From Candidozyma auris (lineage: Eukaryota; Ascomycota; Pichiomycetes; Serinales; Metschnikowiaceae), in contig NC_072815.1 in assembly GCF_003013715.1 (NCBI RefSeq), forward strand, positions 1,178,001 to 1,242,000: a stretch of DNA of 64,000 bases, given 5' to 3'. Numbering within the stretch: the stretch's first letter is position 1; each line of letters begins with the position of its first letter. A program made the translations under genes and the position numbers. Under the pieces are notes generated by a model that was not told the DNA's origin, made no database searches, and worked only from the letters and a program-made list of their open reading frames with translations. Positions 1 through 11,162 of this stretch are shown here, one piece after another.

Positions 1-69
1 ATACTACTACAACAATAAAGTACTCACCGTTTCTTCGCCCCTCGTAGATTCTTTTATATACATCGATGC

Positions 70-3036
70 TTATTTTTTAAATTCGCTCAAGAAAGTCACG
101 TAATATTTCTTGAACAGTTTTGTATCCAACTCGACCAACTTTTGGCCGAAGTCGTTGGTGATATCCTGCGACAACCCTACATTTACCAAGTAATTGACGA
201 GAAAATTGACGAATTCACCTTGTTGCAGGCGATTCTGGTACGTCTTGAGAAGCAACGAAAGATCCTGGCCCAAGTTGCGGAACAGAGCGTCTTTCAAGTC
301 GAAGCTGGCGTTAGCGAAGGGCATCTCGAAGCACAACTTCAACGTGCTTTCCATCAAGTACTCGTCAATACCTTCGATAGGTGCAAGGGTTGCACTGAGT
401 TTATCTTTTGAGTCGGTTATCTTGCCGTTGTTACATCCAAGAACCGCAATGACGTTGCTGAACTGAACAATCGCCAGTTTGGCTGTTGGGATATCCGCAA
501 AGTCTTGCGAATAATCTATAATTGACGACACAATCTGTGGGAAGATGGGTTTGTTGGTCTCAGTTAGCAATAACGAGAACTGGTTATTGATCACCACAAT
601 GCTGATAAAGTTGAGAAATGATTTCTTCAATTGGTACTTGTCTCTTGTGATGTGGGGGTTATTTTCCTCGTCAGCTGCTAGAAGTTCAAAGACCTTGCGT
701 AACATTGGAGTGACCAAGTCGTTTAAGAGTTGGAACATATCATCATTGCTTTTGAATTGATGCACTATCTGTCCGACAAAACTCAAGAAGTCCGAAAGCT
801 CGTTTAACTTTAACTTAGGTGACGCCAAAATTAACGATACTAATTTACTCAAGTGATTGCTGCTTTGCACATCCAAGATAGGCATCAAGCGAGCAAATGC
901 AAAACGAGCAGCATCCCTCACATTCTCGGACTTGTTGAAGTTTTCGAGAGTGATCAATACCACCTGTGCAGCATCTGCAACCTTGGAAACCACCTTTGAG
1001 TCATGCTTGGCTGCAGTAGACTTGCCCGGTGCTTGAGTGTCGAGACCACGAGTAATAGTCGCAATCGCCATTAACAGGTGATGGGCTTGCAAAGCAATGA
1101 GTGGGTTGACATCTTTGTCATCTCTCGATACGCAGGTTTCCAAACTGCTGAAGAGCGGATTGAAGAGGATGTCAATGGATCTCGAGGTTGTTTCTGGGGA
1201 ATCTACCATTGCAATTAGTACTCCGAGTGCTTCAAATAAATATAATTGGCTGTTGAAATTTCCATTTTCCACAAGATCGTCATCCTCGTCCCTTGTGGGA
1301 AGTTCGGCTTTGATGACTAGCAAAGGTTGAAACTTTACCAATAGATTTTCCAAGAAGTAGTCATTCAATTTTGGCTTGGTGATATTCACAAAGCGGAAAA
1401 AAAGGTACCATGTTCTCAAACGAACGCTTTCGACGGAGTTGAACAAGCCAAATTCTGAGAAGAGCTCTAAAATCTTAATGACGAGCTCGTCCATGCTGGT
1501 ATTCGTGGTATTATTGAAACTTTTAGTAGAAAAATGACGAATAATTAATTCGAAAAATGCTAAATGATTTTTAGGATGATTGATGGAGGAAAAATTATTG
1601 ATGATCTTGATGAGAAAGCTTTGCACCTCCTGGTATGGCTTAGATGTGGTGATCTCATTTTTCGGGAAGTTGACGAGATTGTTTTTCAATGAGTCTCCAA
1701 AGTTGCTTAACTCGTATAAACCTAGCTCCACGGTCGTCCAGTTCTTTCCAGTGGAGCCAAAGATTGAGCTTTCGATGATCATTGGCATCATCTCAAGATA
1801 TACTTGAGGGCATAGTATGGCAATGGTATCTTGCAAAGTCTTCAACTTGGACCTTATGTCTGAAAACTGCTCATCATCGTCAAATGGGTCGGCCTCTTCG
1901 TCGAATTTCATCTTCAAGATGATCTTCCTGAGCAAAGTTGATAGTAAGTCAAATGAATTCAAAGGAGAATATTTTTTAGCAAGAACCAAGTATGCTTGAA
2001 TGAAGGGAAAGACCTGTTGAGAGACGTCATCATACTCATGACCCAAAAATTCAAGGATCGTTGGCCATAATTTGAGGAAATGAGCGTTCACATCGTTGAG
2101 TAAAGAGCCATCGTTTTCCAAAGTTATGGCGAGTTCCAAGCCGATCTGATTAGCCAACTTGGCCAAGTTTTCGATGAAATCCAAATCATCATCCTTCAAC
2201 GAGCCGATTACTGAAGTAAGGTCAAGAATATTAATCAATTCTAGTTTACTTGAAGGCTTCATTTTTTTGGAAAGGATCTCGATCAAGGTTACACAAGATT
2301 GGATGCGTAGTTGAGTCAGCAGCTTGAGAAACTCATAAATGATGCCGATAAATCCATTCTGAATGAAGTATGTAATCTCCATCCAGTTGACATAGGACCC
2401 TACTACCTTCAAGGCGTTATCAAGAAGGGTAGTATCTTTCACTGTGGTTAAGATAGTTTTCCACGACTCAATCAACTGAGGCATATCACGCTCACGGATT
2501 AAATCCTTAAGGGCGTTTGAACGCTCATGTGCTTCTTTGGAGCGGGAAATGTGCTTGTCACCAATGTGGAAATGGATAGAGATGAGTATTCTCAAATAGT
2601 AATCAATGCTTAAGAGGTTTGACGTCTGGATAAGCAACAATAGCGACTTGATGAAGTCTGCGTTGATTTGCGAGTACACCAAGCAAAAAAGCTTGCCGAA
2701 TAAGTCACTAAGCTTGTTCTTCAAGTGGATTTGGTCATGGTGATCGGCGCTGATTAGCAGGTTCAAGTACTTAAACATACTGCTGTTCAACTCAAACAAC
2801 TGCTGCTCGCCAAGCTTCTCTGTGTTTTCCTCAATCACTTGCAAGATGAAAAACTTGAGCCCGTCATTCAAGTAAATGCCCTTTTCGGGATCGGATAACA
2901 ATAGATCAAAGCATGTTCTGTAGCCTTGCTCGGTCGACTTGATCTCGTTGATGAAAGTGAGAGCCTGGTTCTTTAGACTTGGGTCTGCTGTACCGCTTAG
3001 AGCAATATCAACTGCCTGTTGAATTTGCTGATCCAT
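70..3036 (-). CDS. LOS1: Exportin-T, tRNA nuclear export receptor
   Basis: A 988-codon reading frame starting at ATG 3034-3036. The product looks like the karyopherin-beta tRNA exporter Los1/exportin-T, which carries mature-ended tRNAs through the nuclear pore with Ran-GTP. What is visible is a helical-repeat (HEAT-type) protein without catalytic motifs. The N-terminal importin-beta-like region (about residues 1-110) includes FINEIKSTEQGY, and an exportin-1-like region follows. Length is slightly below the roughly 1100 residues of the Saccharomyces protein. The 5' side faces a 4.4 kb gene-free region with two TCACGTGA elements at 3257 and 3413. Family identification comes from overall sequence character, not alignment. 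Confidence 0.85.
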   Translation of the reverse strand: MDQQIQQAVDIALSGTADPSLKNQALTFINEIKSTEQGYRTCFDLLLSDPEKGIYLNDGLKFFILQVIEENTEKLGEQQLFELNSSMFKYLNLLISADHHDQIHLKNKLSDLFGKLFCLVYSQINADFIKSLLLLIQTSNLLSIDYYLRILISIHFHIGDKHISRSKEAHERSNALKDLIRERDMPQLIESWKTILTTVKDTTLLDNALKVVGSYVNWMEITYFIQNGFIGIIYEFLKLLTQLRIQSCVTLIEILSKKMKPSSKLELINILDLTSVIGSLKDDDLDFIENLAKLANQIGLELAITLENDGSLLNDVNAHFLKLWPTILEFLGHEYDDVSQQVFPFIQAYLVLAKKYSPLNSFDLLSTLLRKIILKMKFDEEADPFDDDEQFSDIRSKLKTLQDTIAILCPQVYLEMMPMIIESSIFGSTGKNWTTVELGLYELSNFGDSLKNNLVNFPKNEITTSKPYQEVQSFLIKIINNFSSINHPKNHLAFFELIIRHFSTKSFNNTTNTSMDELVIKILELFSEFGLFNSVESVRLRTWYLFFRFVNITKPKLNDYFLENLLVKFQPLLVIKAELPTRDEDDDLVENGNFNSQLYLFEALGVLIAMVDSPETTSRSIDILFNPLFSSLETCVSRDDKDVNPLIALQAHHLLMAIATITRGLDTQAPGKSTAAKHDSKVVSKVADAAQVVLITLENFNKSENVRDAARFAFARLMPILDVQSSNHLSKLVSLILASPKLKLNELSDFLSFVGQIVHQFKSNDDMFQLLNDLVTPMLRKVFELLAADEENNPHITRDKYQLKKSFLNFISIVVINNQFSLLLTETNKPIFPQIVSSIIDYSQDFADIPTAKLAIVQFSNVIAVLGCNNGKITDSKDKLSATLAPIEGIDEYLMESTLKLCFEMPFANASFDLKDALFRNLGQDLSLLLKTYQNRLQQGEFVNFLVNYLVNVGLSQDITNDFGQKLVELDTKLFKKYYVTFLSEFKK

Positions 3037-6000
3037 CGAAATCTAGATCAGTACGATGGTCGAAATTTAAGCTTTTGATTTAAACGGTTCTATCTATAAA
3101 GGATTCCAAACGGCGGTGGATTGGAGAATTAATTAAGAAAATGGTTGAATGTGGGATCTGAGATTCGCCTTTGTGAAAGATCTAGGTTCTGAGTCTGTAT
3201 GGATTCCAAGGAAGAGTTGACAGAAAAAATTTAGCGATCTCACTCTGGCAAAAAGGTCACGTGATCCACATTAGAGTAATCTCTTCAAGGAGGTTTAAAT
3301 GAACATAAGAGCCTTAATTCGACATCATCCTTAAGAACTTTGAATTCTTCTTCTTCTAATTTGCTACGATTTGTCCATCGATGCCATCGATGCTTTTTAT
3401 GTCTAAATGTATTCACGTGACCATAAATCAGCACTCAAAATGCATGCGACCTGTTTTTCCGAACCCAGTGGGGGCCGCACAAACAGGCGAAAAAAATTAT
3501 TTACCGTTAGTGTTCACAAGACTACTGAGTATGTAGGAATTCAATCTGTGGGTGCAAAAGTGTGAACGAAACGAGATGCAAGGTTGATCTGAAAAGAGAG
3601 GATGTTTTTTCAAGAGATATTTTTGATACTCTTTCAAATGAATTTTCCTTTTTGCTTTACAATGTATTATCTTTTCGTGTGGTTGTCTCAGAACCTGTTG
3701 ACCACCCCATGTTCGGCTGGATCGGGTTGAAAAATGGGAAATTGAAGAATCTGTTGAGGCAGGTTGGATACGATAGTAAAACAATCCAAAGAACCAATCA
3801 GCTGGTTCTGACGACCCCACTTTTATTGGTTCACCTACAGATCTCATGGCACTGCTTCGTAGACTTCGGGCTTTGTGAATTGCTGGTGAGGATTTTGTGA
3901 TGTTAAATTTGAAACTCTCATTTATTGGCAAGAGAATTTTTGGTGACATCGTTACACACTCTATCCTTTTCATTGAGGTAATCATTGCACAGATGTATTC
4001 TCTGTAGGTGTTTGATAAACGTATCGTTCCAAGGTGACCAATGGGATCTCAGCTTGCAACGTTTTGAACTTGGGCGATACTGAGGCTCAGATGAATAGGA
4101 ATTTATTTTTGACATAACAGCTAATTCGAGTTGAGCGACTACATTCGAACACGATTTTGATAAATGGTATTGCTTTTTTAGAATGGGCGAGCAAAAAACA
4201 TATGTCGTCATCTCGACCTGTCGAATCGCTTTCTTTTAAAATAAAAGGGATAGTCTTCTTCTTTTTTTTTGTTTTCACTTTTTGAGGTTGGGGAATTCAA
4301 TACGTTGTCGATGGATTTGTGAGCACCAATCAGTGAATTATGCGGTATGCCCCCGTGCTTAAATCAGGAAAGGCAAGCAAAATAAGCTTTAAGTAATAAA
4401 ATCTCCTTCGATACTGGCACCAAAGGGCCTTGCTTGATCATAATTTGATATTCAAAACTGGCTTTTTATATTGGTCTAGGGTCGATGTCGAAATAGGCCA
4501 ACCTTACCCGCCGCATACGACAAACCCGCCCGCTCACCCACGTTTGCGTGATTTACTTGGTTTAAATTACAGCTGTCCCTACATTGTTAAAACTGTTCAC
4601 CTGCTTCCCAAAAATGAACAGTTGCTACTCTGCTGTGTTTGTTTCTTAGCAGATACCCATTGGGGTTGAGAAATAAAAACTCCAACCATTATTAATAAGA
4701 CTCCGCAAGGAGGTAGTTGAATGATAGGTCTAACAAATAAATCCGATATGCATACAGAAGGAATAACAACATGACGCTTTCGAATTTACGACAAGACTAG
4801 AGTGGCTTATTGAATGCTAAAGCGCTGATATGACCGATACCTTGTGTCGGCTACTTGCTCTTGATTACTCCAAGGTATTAAGTGGCCATTTGCTCTCTGC
4901 CCTTGACAAGTTTTTTCCACTGTATTACTTCTGCAACGTGGGTCACGTCCAGACTGTTGATACTTGTGGAGGTGTAATGATTCCCGGGTTCCCCTTTACT
5001 ATGGAAGTTCAGTTGTTTCAACTCATTTTGATCGGATCCTGATCAATCATCTTCGTGGGCATATCCCATATTGAGCCAAGGATTCTGCTCGATTGGCATG
5101 GTAAGAGAGAAGAGTAAATTTTCTTGCTCGACGTTTTGAGGAGTCTATTGTTGGGGGTTCAAAGTTTACGAAAGAGTGAGAACGGAAACGAGAAAAGAAA
5201 GGAGTATTGAGCTAAGAGAAAAAGCGCCTGCGAGGACACCCAAGAAGAAACGCTCACTTGTTGTGATTAAAGAACTCGCTTTTGACTCTTCAGAAGAACA
5301 GAATAGTGATAGAACGTTTCGGTCCAAACGGATATTGAGGCAAACCAGACTATTTTTCTGTAGATCCAAACCTCTGTTATGCCAATGAAGAAGTCTAATG
5401 GGGGTATAGAATAAGTAGATTTCAAAATTTTAAGAGACAGCCATTGGCTTCACTGATCTTATCCGTATTTTCAGAAACCTCTGTATCGAATAGCGGAAAA
5501 TATGCGAGCAAGGATTTGAACTTTGTTTTAAAAGCGCTGGGCGCTAAGGAGTTTTGATGCTACTTGTTTCGCTATGGCAGCTTAATAGCAAGCTTTCTTC
5601 GCCAATACGAAATGCAAATTCAGAGCTGATGAAGTTCGGTTAATCTTCAAGAAAGTAGAAAAATATTCAAAAAAAAAAAAAAAAAGGCAACACGAATCCC
5701 GCCGTGCAGCAAATTGATGCCGTTCTACGTTCTATCGGCCCCACGCGGAATTTCAAAATCGATCTTCAAGAATATTTAGTGGAAATGGCGAATATGGTGA
5801 AGAATAGGGAAGATTGTAAGTCGGTGACATGATGATACGAGAAAGGGATCTTTCTTTTACACCAAATATTTAGATCATCTAGTTGAAGTTCACGTTGACA
5901 TTCTCAAATCCATTTCACCAAACGGCACTCCCTTTTAGAGCCAGCAGACTTTTAGCCTCGTTATGATATGCAAAGAGAGGAATGAAAACAAAAAAAAAAA

Positions 6001-7477
6001 AAAAAAAGATTTCTTTTTCAATGTTTCAGGTCACTACTGGAGCATTCAGGCAGATTCTGCGCGGCAGTTACGACGCAAATTAAAATTGGGTGGAACTAAT
6101 CCAGCGCCGAGACACATACCAGCTTATAAAACGCAACAGGGTTTATAGCCTTTTGTGCTATCGAACGAGGGCTGTGCTCAGAGCTTGAAAGACGCCAGTA
6201 ATGACATAGGGTGCACGAGCATTTAAAGCATCAACGCCAGATTCAAGCACAGAAGCATAGACCGCTATGCATCAAAGAAAGACTGGGCAACGAGTAAGCT
6301 GCTCTGCCTAAGGGGAACCTGGTGATGGCTGAGTAACGATCATGTATCACGTTCATGTTAAATTTTTATGTAGAGCTTAGGAGGGGAGCTTGCTGGAGGG
6401 ACCCTTACTTTAGATCTAAGGATTCAACGTTTGCATTTATTTTGTTGGAATTTGGACGTAAAAAAATCAGTAATGTTGGAGAGATTTTTTGACCAGGTAG
6501 AGCTTTTTTTTGGGGGAACTACATCTCGTAAACTACAAAAGTTTTGTTTGCGATATTACGAATTAGGCACTGTAAACACCAAGTTCATATCAACGATAAC
6601 CCGTCGGCCATAGAGGACACGAATAGGATTTCTCTATTCCTGTAGGTTCAATATCCCACGGTACAGATACGTTTTGTCGTTTGCGAGTCCTTTGGTATAG
6701 GAAAAAAAAAGTGCTCCAGTTCCTCGGACTTGCTAATCATACAAGTCTCGCCTGACATTAACTTCCCGGCCTGAATTATTCGAAGCGTCAAAAGATCGCC
6801 CAGAGAAGAATTTATATGCACCGGCCAAAACGCTGATCGTTTCCCCCCACAAAGAGGATGGTATCCATGTAATGGCGAGTAGACCTATCCAAGGAGCGGC
6901 TGGCCCACCAAAGGTACAGCGGGCAGAGAGCAACTTGTCTTTGTGATGTGTTTCAGCCATCAAAATGTGCCTCCCCACCCTGCAACTGAACGTACTACGA
7001 TACGCCTTTCCCTTTCCGCAGAAATTGCCGCGACTAACTCCACCAGATCGATGCTTGAGCACGAGCATAAAACATACCGTGGACAGAGACTTCTGTAATG
7101 GTCGAACCGCTGTGTTTGAGGGAATTTTGTGGTTCGAAAATTGGGCTTTACTGACACTTGCAGCCAGCCCCAGGCCAGCACCTGCAAGCTATTGTGAAAC
7201 TAATTTCACTCTTACGCAAAGCCCTTCAATGACACCATATAGCGTTGGAGGTACGAGAAAAGGGTAAAGGTTTTGTAAAAGGGACAGTACAAAAGAAAGA
7301 AGGCTTTGCCGACTAAGACAGCATGTCGGTAGAAAACGTTCTCGACCAACTCTCAAGCTTAAATCGCCATCTAATGCATTTTAGGGAGGAGCAAAAAAAA
7401 GCGAGCTGCAAGATACACATTTGCGAAACATCATCGCACGAACTGCTGCTGATAGTGCTCATCCAACTACAGCTACA
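3037..7477. other. 4.4 kb gene-free region between LOS1 and RAI1
   Basis: No reading frame here has both an ATG start and a recognisable protein. The longest (3497-3985, minus) has no family resemblance. Visible contents are two CACGTG E-boxes near LOS1, A-runs of 17 and 18 nt at 5669-5685 and 5990-6007, and generally AT-rich unique sequence. I saw no tRNA B-box, snRNA or SRP RNA signature. It could hold an unrecognised ncRNA, an origin, or an epigenetically defined centromere. Confidence 0.5.
3257..3268. promoter_or_regulatory. E-box (Cbf1-type) upstream of LOS1
   Basis: TCACGTGATCCA lies about 220 bp upstream of the LOS1 start. It contains the CACGTG core bound by Cbf1-type bHLH factors. 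The identical 12-mer occurs upstream of EGD1 at 30995. A second TCACGTGA is at 3413-3420. Function is inferred from the core only. Confidence 0.45.
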
Positions 7478-8671
7478 ATGATCAAAACATTCAAGCTCAA
7501 TTCGCGCTCAGAGACGCTGTCGCTAAAACTTCCAAAAGAGGTTTTTTCATTTTCTAGAGATTTGGACGGAGAATGGCACACGGACGACGCCAAAGCGAAA
7601 GAGGAGGCGCTTTCTTACTACTACTTCCCAGACTCGTACATAGATAGGAACTACAACCTTGGGGACGGCTTCAACAAGTTCAAAAAGATTCCTGAAGCAG
7701 AAAATGTGCCGAATTTTGCCTCTTTCCTCAAAGCCATCAAGGAGCACGAGCAGCAGCTGGGAAAAAAGATCAAAGTGGATATCGTCACATTTCGAGGCGT
7801 GATGACAAAGTTGTTGACACTTCCCTACGATACAAAAACACCAATTCACTTGTATGTGATTGCCTTTGACGGCCAACTTTTCATCACCCCCGACTCGGAG
7901 TATGAGTTGAAGCAGCGTGCAGCGGAAGATGAACAGTTGAAGGCGTCTGACCCTGAAAAATACCAATACAGCAAGACTTGCGAATATACGGGGTACAAGT
8001 TTGAGGCATTGACAACGTTGCCAAAGCCCTGGGCGCAATGTTCTCGAGGGTTGATTGAGAAGAGAGCGAAGAAGACCGTCAATAACTACGAACAGTATAT
8101 CAGCGTGGTGAGGACGGGAATAGGGAAAGTGAAGACATTATTGGCAGGAGAGGTGGATTGTGCATGGGACTACATTCCTAGTGAAGAAAACGGAGCTTCC
8201 AAAAACGATATATTAAAGCACTATGTGGAGTTGAAGACTTCGATGGTGGTGGATCAGCCGCATAAAGCAGTGAACTTTGAAAGAAAGCTTTTCAAAACCT
8301 GGGCCCAGTGCTTTTTACTAGGTATTCCTCGCGTCGTGTACGGATTCAGAGACCAGAAGCACTTGTTGAAGAACGTCGAGATATACAATACCGAAGAAAT
8401 ACCGTTGTTGCTCAAAAATAGCGAGTACCCTCGTGGAGGCGTGCAGAAGTTTCATTGTGTGGATGCCATCAAATGGTACGGAGCAGTCTTAGAGTGGATC
8501 ACGCAGAATGTGGATGCCAATGATGAGCTGAAAGCGTACAAAATCATCTATGACTCAGGGTCTAGAACATTTTCGTTGAATGAGTGCATGGGTGACGAGA
8601 ATAAGCGATTGAGAAACGGAGAGATATTGACTGAAGAGTTTAAATCATGGAGAGAGCAATTGAGGGGATAG
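7478..8671 (+). CDS. RAI1: Rai1/DXO-type decapping and 5'-end quality-control nuclease
   Basis: A 397-aa product from ATG 7478; the frame is open further upstream but has no earlier ATG. Rai1 partners the nuclear 5'-3' exonuclease Rat1 and removes incomplete caps or 5' triphosphates from RNA. The family's catalytic motifs are all visible: Arg106 in FRGVMTKLL, GYKFE (172-176, motif II), GEVDC (224-228, the ExD metal ligands) and ELK (251-253, the ExK motif). The C-terminal fold region runs to residue 397. All metal-binding acidic residues are intact, so the enzyme should be active. It stands alone between two long gene-free stretches. Confidence 0.93.
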   Translation: MIKTFKLNSRSETLSLKLPKEVFSFSRDLDGEWHTDDAKAKEEALSYYYFPDSYIDRNYNLGDGFNKFKKIPEAENVPNFASFLKAIKEHEQQLGKKIKVDIVTFRGVMTKLLTLPYDTKTPIHLYVIAFDGQLFITPDSEYELKQRAAEDEQLKASDPEKYQYSKTCEYTGYKFEALTTLPKPWAQCSRGLIEKRAKKTVNNYEQYISVVRTGIGKVKTLLAGEVDCAWDYIPSEENGASKNDILKHYVELKTSMVVDQPHKAVNFERKLFKTWAQCFLLGIPRVVYGFRDQKHLLKNVEIYNTEEIPLLLKNSEYPRGGVQKFHCVDAIKWYGAVLEWITQNVDANDELKAYKIIYDSGSRTFSLNECMGDENKRLRNGEILTEEFKSWREQLRG

Positions 8672-8886
8672 TTGGTGGTATACTCATAGCAGAGGAGGGG
8701 AATTCCACCGTTGATTAACATTGCCATTAGAAAAGAGTGTTTTCTGTATGTCACGAAGGTACTGTTGAAGCAATAAGTGCGAAGAAAATGAAATGGAATT
8801 GTTGGGTACTTTGCCATCCAAATCAACGCCTTGATAACGAGTCAAGATTCGGTTCCAAAGATGTAAATGCGGTAACAACATAGATC

Positions 8887-8990
8887 ATCGAGTTAGGTAT
8901 GCTAACTCGATTCGTTCTAGACTACTTGACATGGATTCATGAGATTATGAATCAATGTATGTCTTGGTGTAAAAGAGAGACGATACATTG
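8887..8990. repeat. Cluster of three perfect inverted repeats
   Basis: There are three consecutive stem-loops 216 bp after RAI1. The first is a 10-bp stem ATCGAGTTAG / CTAACTCGAT with a 5-nt loop (8887-8911). The second is a 7-bp stem GATTCAT / ATGAATC (8934-8953). The third is a 12-bp stem with a single bulge, formed by 8953-8964 pairing with 8978-8990 around a 13-nt loop. The second and third share base 8953. Function is unknown; a structured RNA or 3' end element is possible. Confidence 0.6.
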
Positions 8991-11086
8991 TGAACTACCT
9001 TAATAGAGAGTTGGTTATGGAATCTGCCTGAGCTCTTGTATGGTACAACAAGTGATAACTATAGGTGTCTTAAAAAATCTCATCGAGAGTTCTATCAAAG
9101 ACTGGACCATAGACAATTTCATAAAGTCTCCTTATAAATTACACTCGTTCACATCCAGCCGTCAGAATGCATGGCTGTCACTAATGACATTCTTGATCTT
9201 TAGGTTAGCTTGAAGGATTAAAAAAACCTAGCTTTCCCAATCGTATAACATAGACTACCTGACTCCGAAGGAAGGTCTCGAACGCAATCATAAGCTTGTT
9301 GAGTACGAATCTCCTTTTGGTGGAAGTAACCCTCGATCATTATTTCATGGGTAGGGGAAATTGCCTTGACCACGTGGCAATCAACATTCATGAAACCCAA
9401 AAGCAGGCAAGACCTTCTAGAAAGCCGAGAGGCTCATATAGGGTGATCCATCAGCTGTGCTTTTTCGCAACAAATGGTATTCCTCCACCCCAAACAGCAA
9501 GCAACAGTCAACTCGATTCAGACCCAGACAACATCAGAGTAACGGGCAACTCACAGGAAACCACTGAAAAACCTAGCATAAAAAAGCTCGCCTTGAATCA
9601 CTAGCACTTCACCGGCACCGGTGCTGTCGGACAACACCAAACACCTCCGAAGTCCGAACCCATGACACAAAAAAATCAACAACCAACGGGTTTCCGACAC
9701 CAAACGGCGGGCGAAGGATCTTCACGCCAGCAAGCGTCGCCGACGTCGCAAGTGTCCCTGCAAAAACAACCGCCCAACAACCGTTTCGCAGCCATTAGCG
9801 ACAAGCGCAATTCTAGCACCTGAGCAGAGAACGCTCAGCAAAGCGGGAGATGGCCACCAGGCATGATTGTGAGAAAAACACGAGGGAACGGAAAGGATAA
9901 CAAGAGAAGCAGGGTAAAGAAAATTGTGTCAATTGCACCTGGGCCTGCTCGACAAGTATCAGCGACTGAGCAGCAACTACTCATACAGTAAAGCCCAGGC
10001 TTGGCCTCCTCATGCCTGAAATTGTCCACGCTACAAATCCCAAGGTATGTCTATGATGGACACACCGGCTTAACGTAAGCTTACTGAGGCAAAACAGCCA
10101 GACTTCACCTGTAAGAAGCTGTTTGTCAGACAACGCTGGACGCAGAAATCTGACCTGACACTGGGCCCAGCGGCAGTAACCACTGCAGCGCCACGGTAAT
10201 CACCGGTGCTTCATTGGCTGCAACAAACGCAGAAACTCCTAACGGTCGAAGTCAGTCAGGGCACATTTTGAAGAGGCCGCTACGATGTTGATCTAGAAAC
10301 TACGCTCTATCAAGTAGAAGAATAATAAAAAAAAAAAAAAACCAAAAGAACAAGAATGTCTAACGCTTTTTAGTGCTTCTTTTAGTGCTTCCTCGGTATG
10401 CTCGCTTAGGTACTGGAGCACGTCAACGCAGGCAGCGTAACACAGTCGAGTTCGACTTCAAGTTCGACTTCTCTGACTCTGGCAGACCTGATCTCTTCAA
10501 ATCATTGTCTTCTCCGCCCTATTGAGCCCTTTTTACACCAGGCAATCAAAATTGCTTTTCTGGCGTTTTTTCACTCTGACAAGCGAAGCTTACCTTATTT
10601 GCACCCATCTGGGTGTGAGGGGACTCGGACATATCGCACTTAGCTGGCCCACCTCGAGCTCGCCCTCTATCGCTGTGTCAGCTGGCGTGGGTGCGAATTA
10701 CCGCGGGGAGGGAAAAAGCCAGGGGAAGTAGTCGACCAGGAGCGGGATCCAAGAAACCAAAAATCCAATGGACGTGAAAATGTTACCATTCGAATTGGCA
10801 TGGCCACTTTCAGCGGTAGAATTTTTTTTTTGGGGAAATTTTACCCTAGTTTTGGCCCTGTTCATTCTCCTTTCACCCTTCCCACCTCAATTGTTCCCTG
10901 GATAACCTCGCCCACATGTCTTACCAAACGCTCCCTTCTCATTGGCTCCAGCGCGCTTACTAACCTACCCCAGTCTGGCTTGGGCCACGGCTCATTGTTG
11001 CTGGCGTGCGTCTGTGTGCAGGCCACCGGGCCCTTTGGTAATCCTTGCGGCTTGCGTCTCCCTTCCCCATGTCTCACGGTCATGGG
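8991..11086. other. Gene-free region upstream of the catalase gene
   Basis: No convincing gene. It holds one copy of the TTTCGCAGCC element (9784-9796), a 15-nt A-run near 10326, and the distal catalase promoter with a stress-element-like AGGGG at 10721-10725. The frames starting near 9296 and 10862 have no recognisable domain. Confidence 0.5.
9784..9796 (+). promoter_or_regulatory. TTTCGCAGCC element, copy 1
   Basis: TTTCGCAGCCATT, one of nine exact copies of the 10-mer core in this window. It is about 1.4 kb upstream of the catalase start. Biological role unknown. Confidence 0.4.
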
Positions 11087-11095
11087 TATATAAAG
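11087..11095 (+). promoter_or_regulatory. TATA box of the catalase gene
   Basis: TATATAAAG, 68 bp upstream of the catalase ATG. The start is preceded by a pyrimidine-rich then A/C-rich leader typical of highly expressed yeast genes. The AGGGG at 10721-10725 is a candidate Msn2/4-type stress element. Confidence 0.7.
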
Positions 11096-11162
11096 GCTGC
11101 CGGCTCCCCCAATCAAGAATTTTTCTTTTTCATCACAATACAGACTATCAGTACATTCAATC

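Noticed and set aside
3256..3420. CDEI-like GTCACGTG next to an empty region, as in a point centromere
   Set aside because: No AT-rich CDEII or CDEIII pattern follows, and CUG-Ser clade yeasts do not use point centromeres.
3497..3985. 162-codon minus frame downstream of a gene-free block
   Set aside because: Irregular composition, no domain and no promoter; treated as chance.
10967..10980. TACTAAC followed by CAG upstream of catalase, suggesting a leader intron
   Set aside because: The catalase TATA box lies downstream of it, so the sequence is in the promoter, not the transcript.
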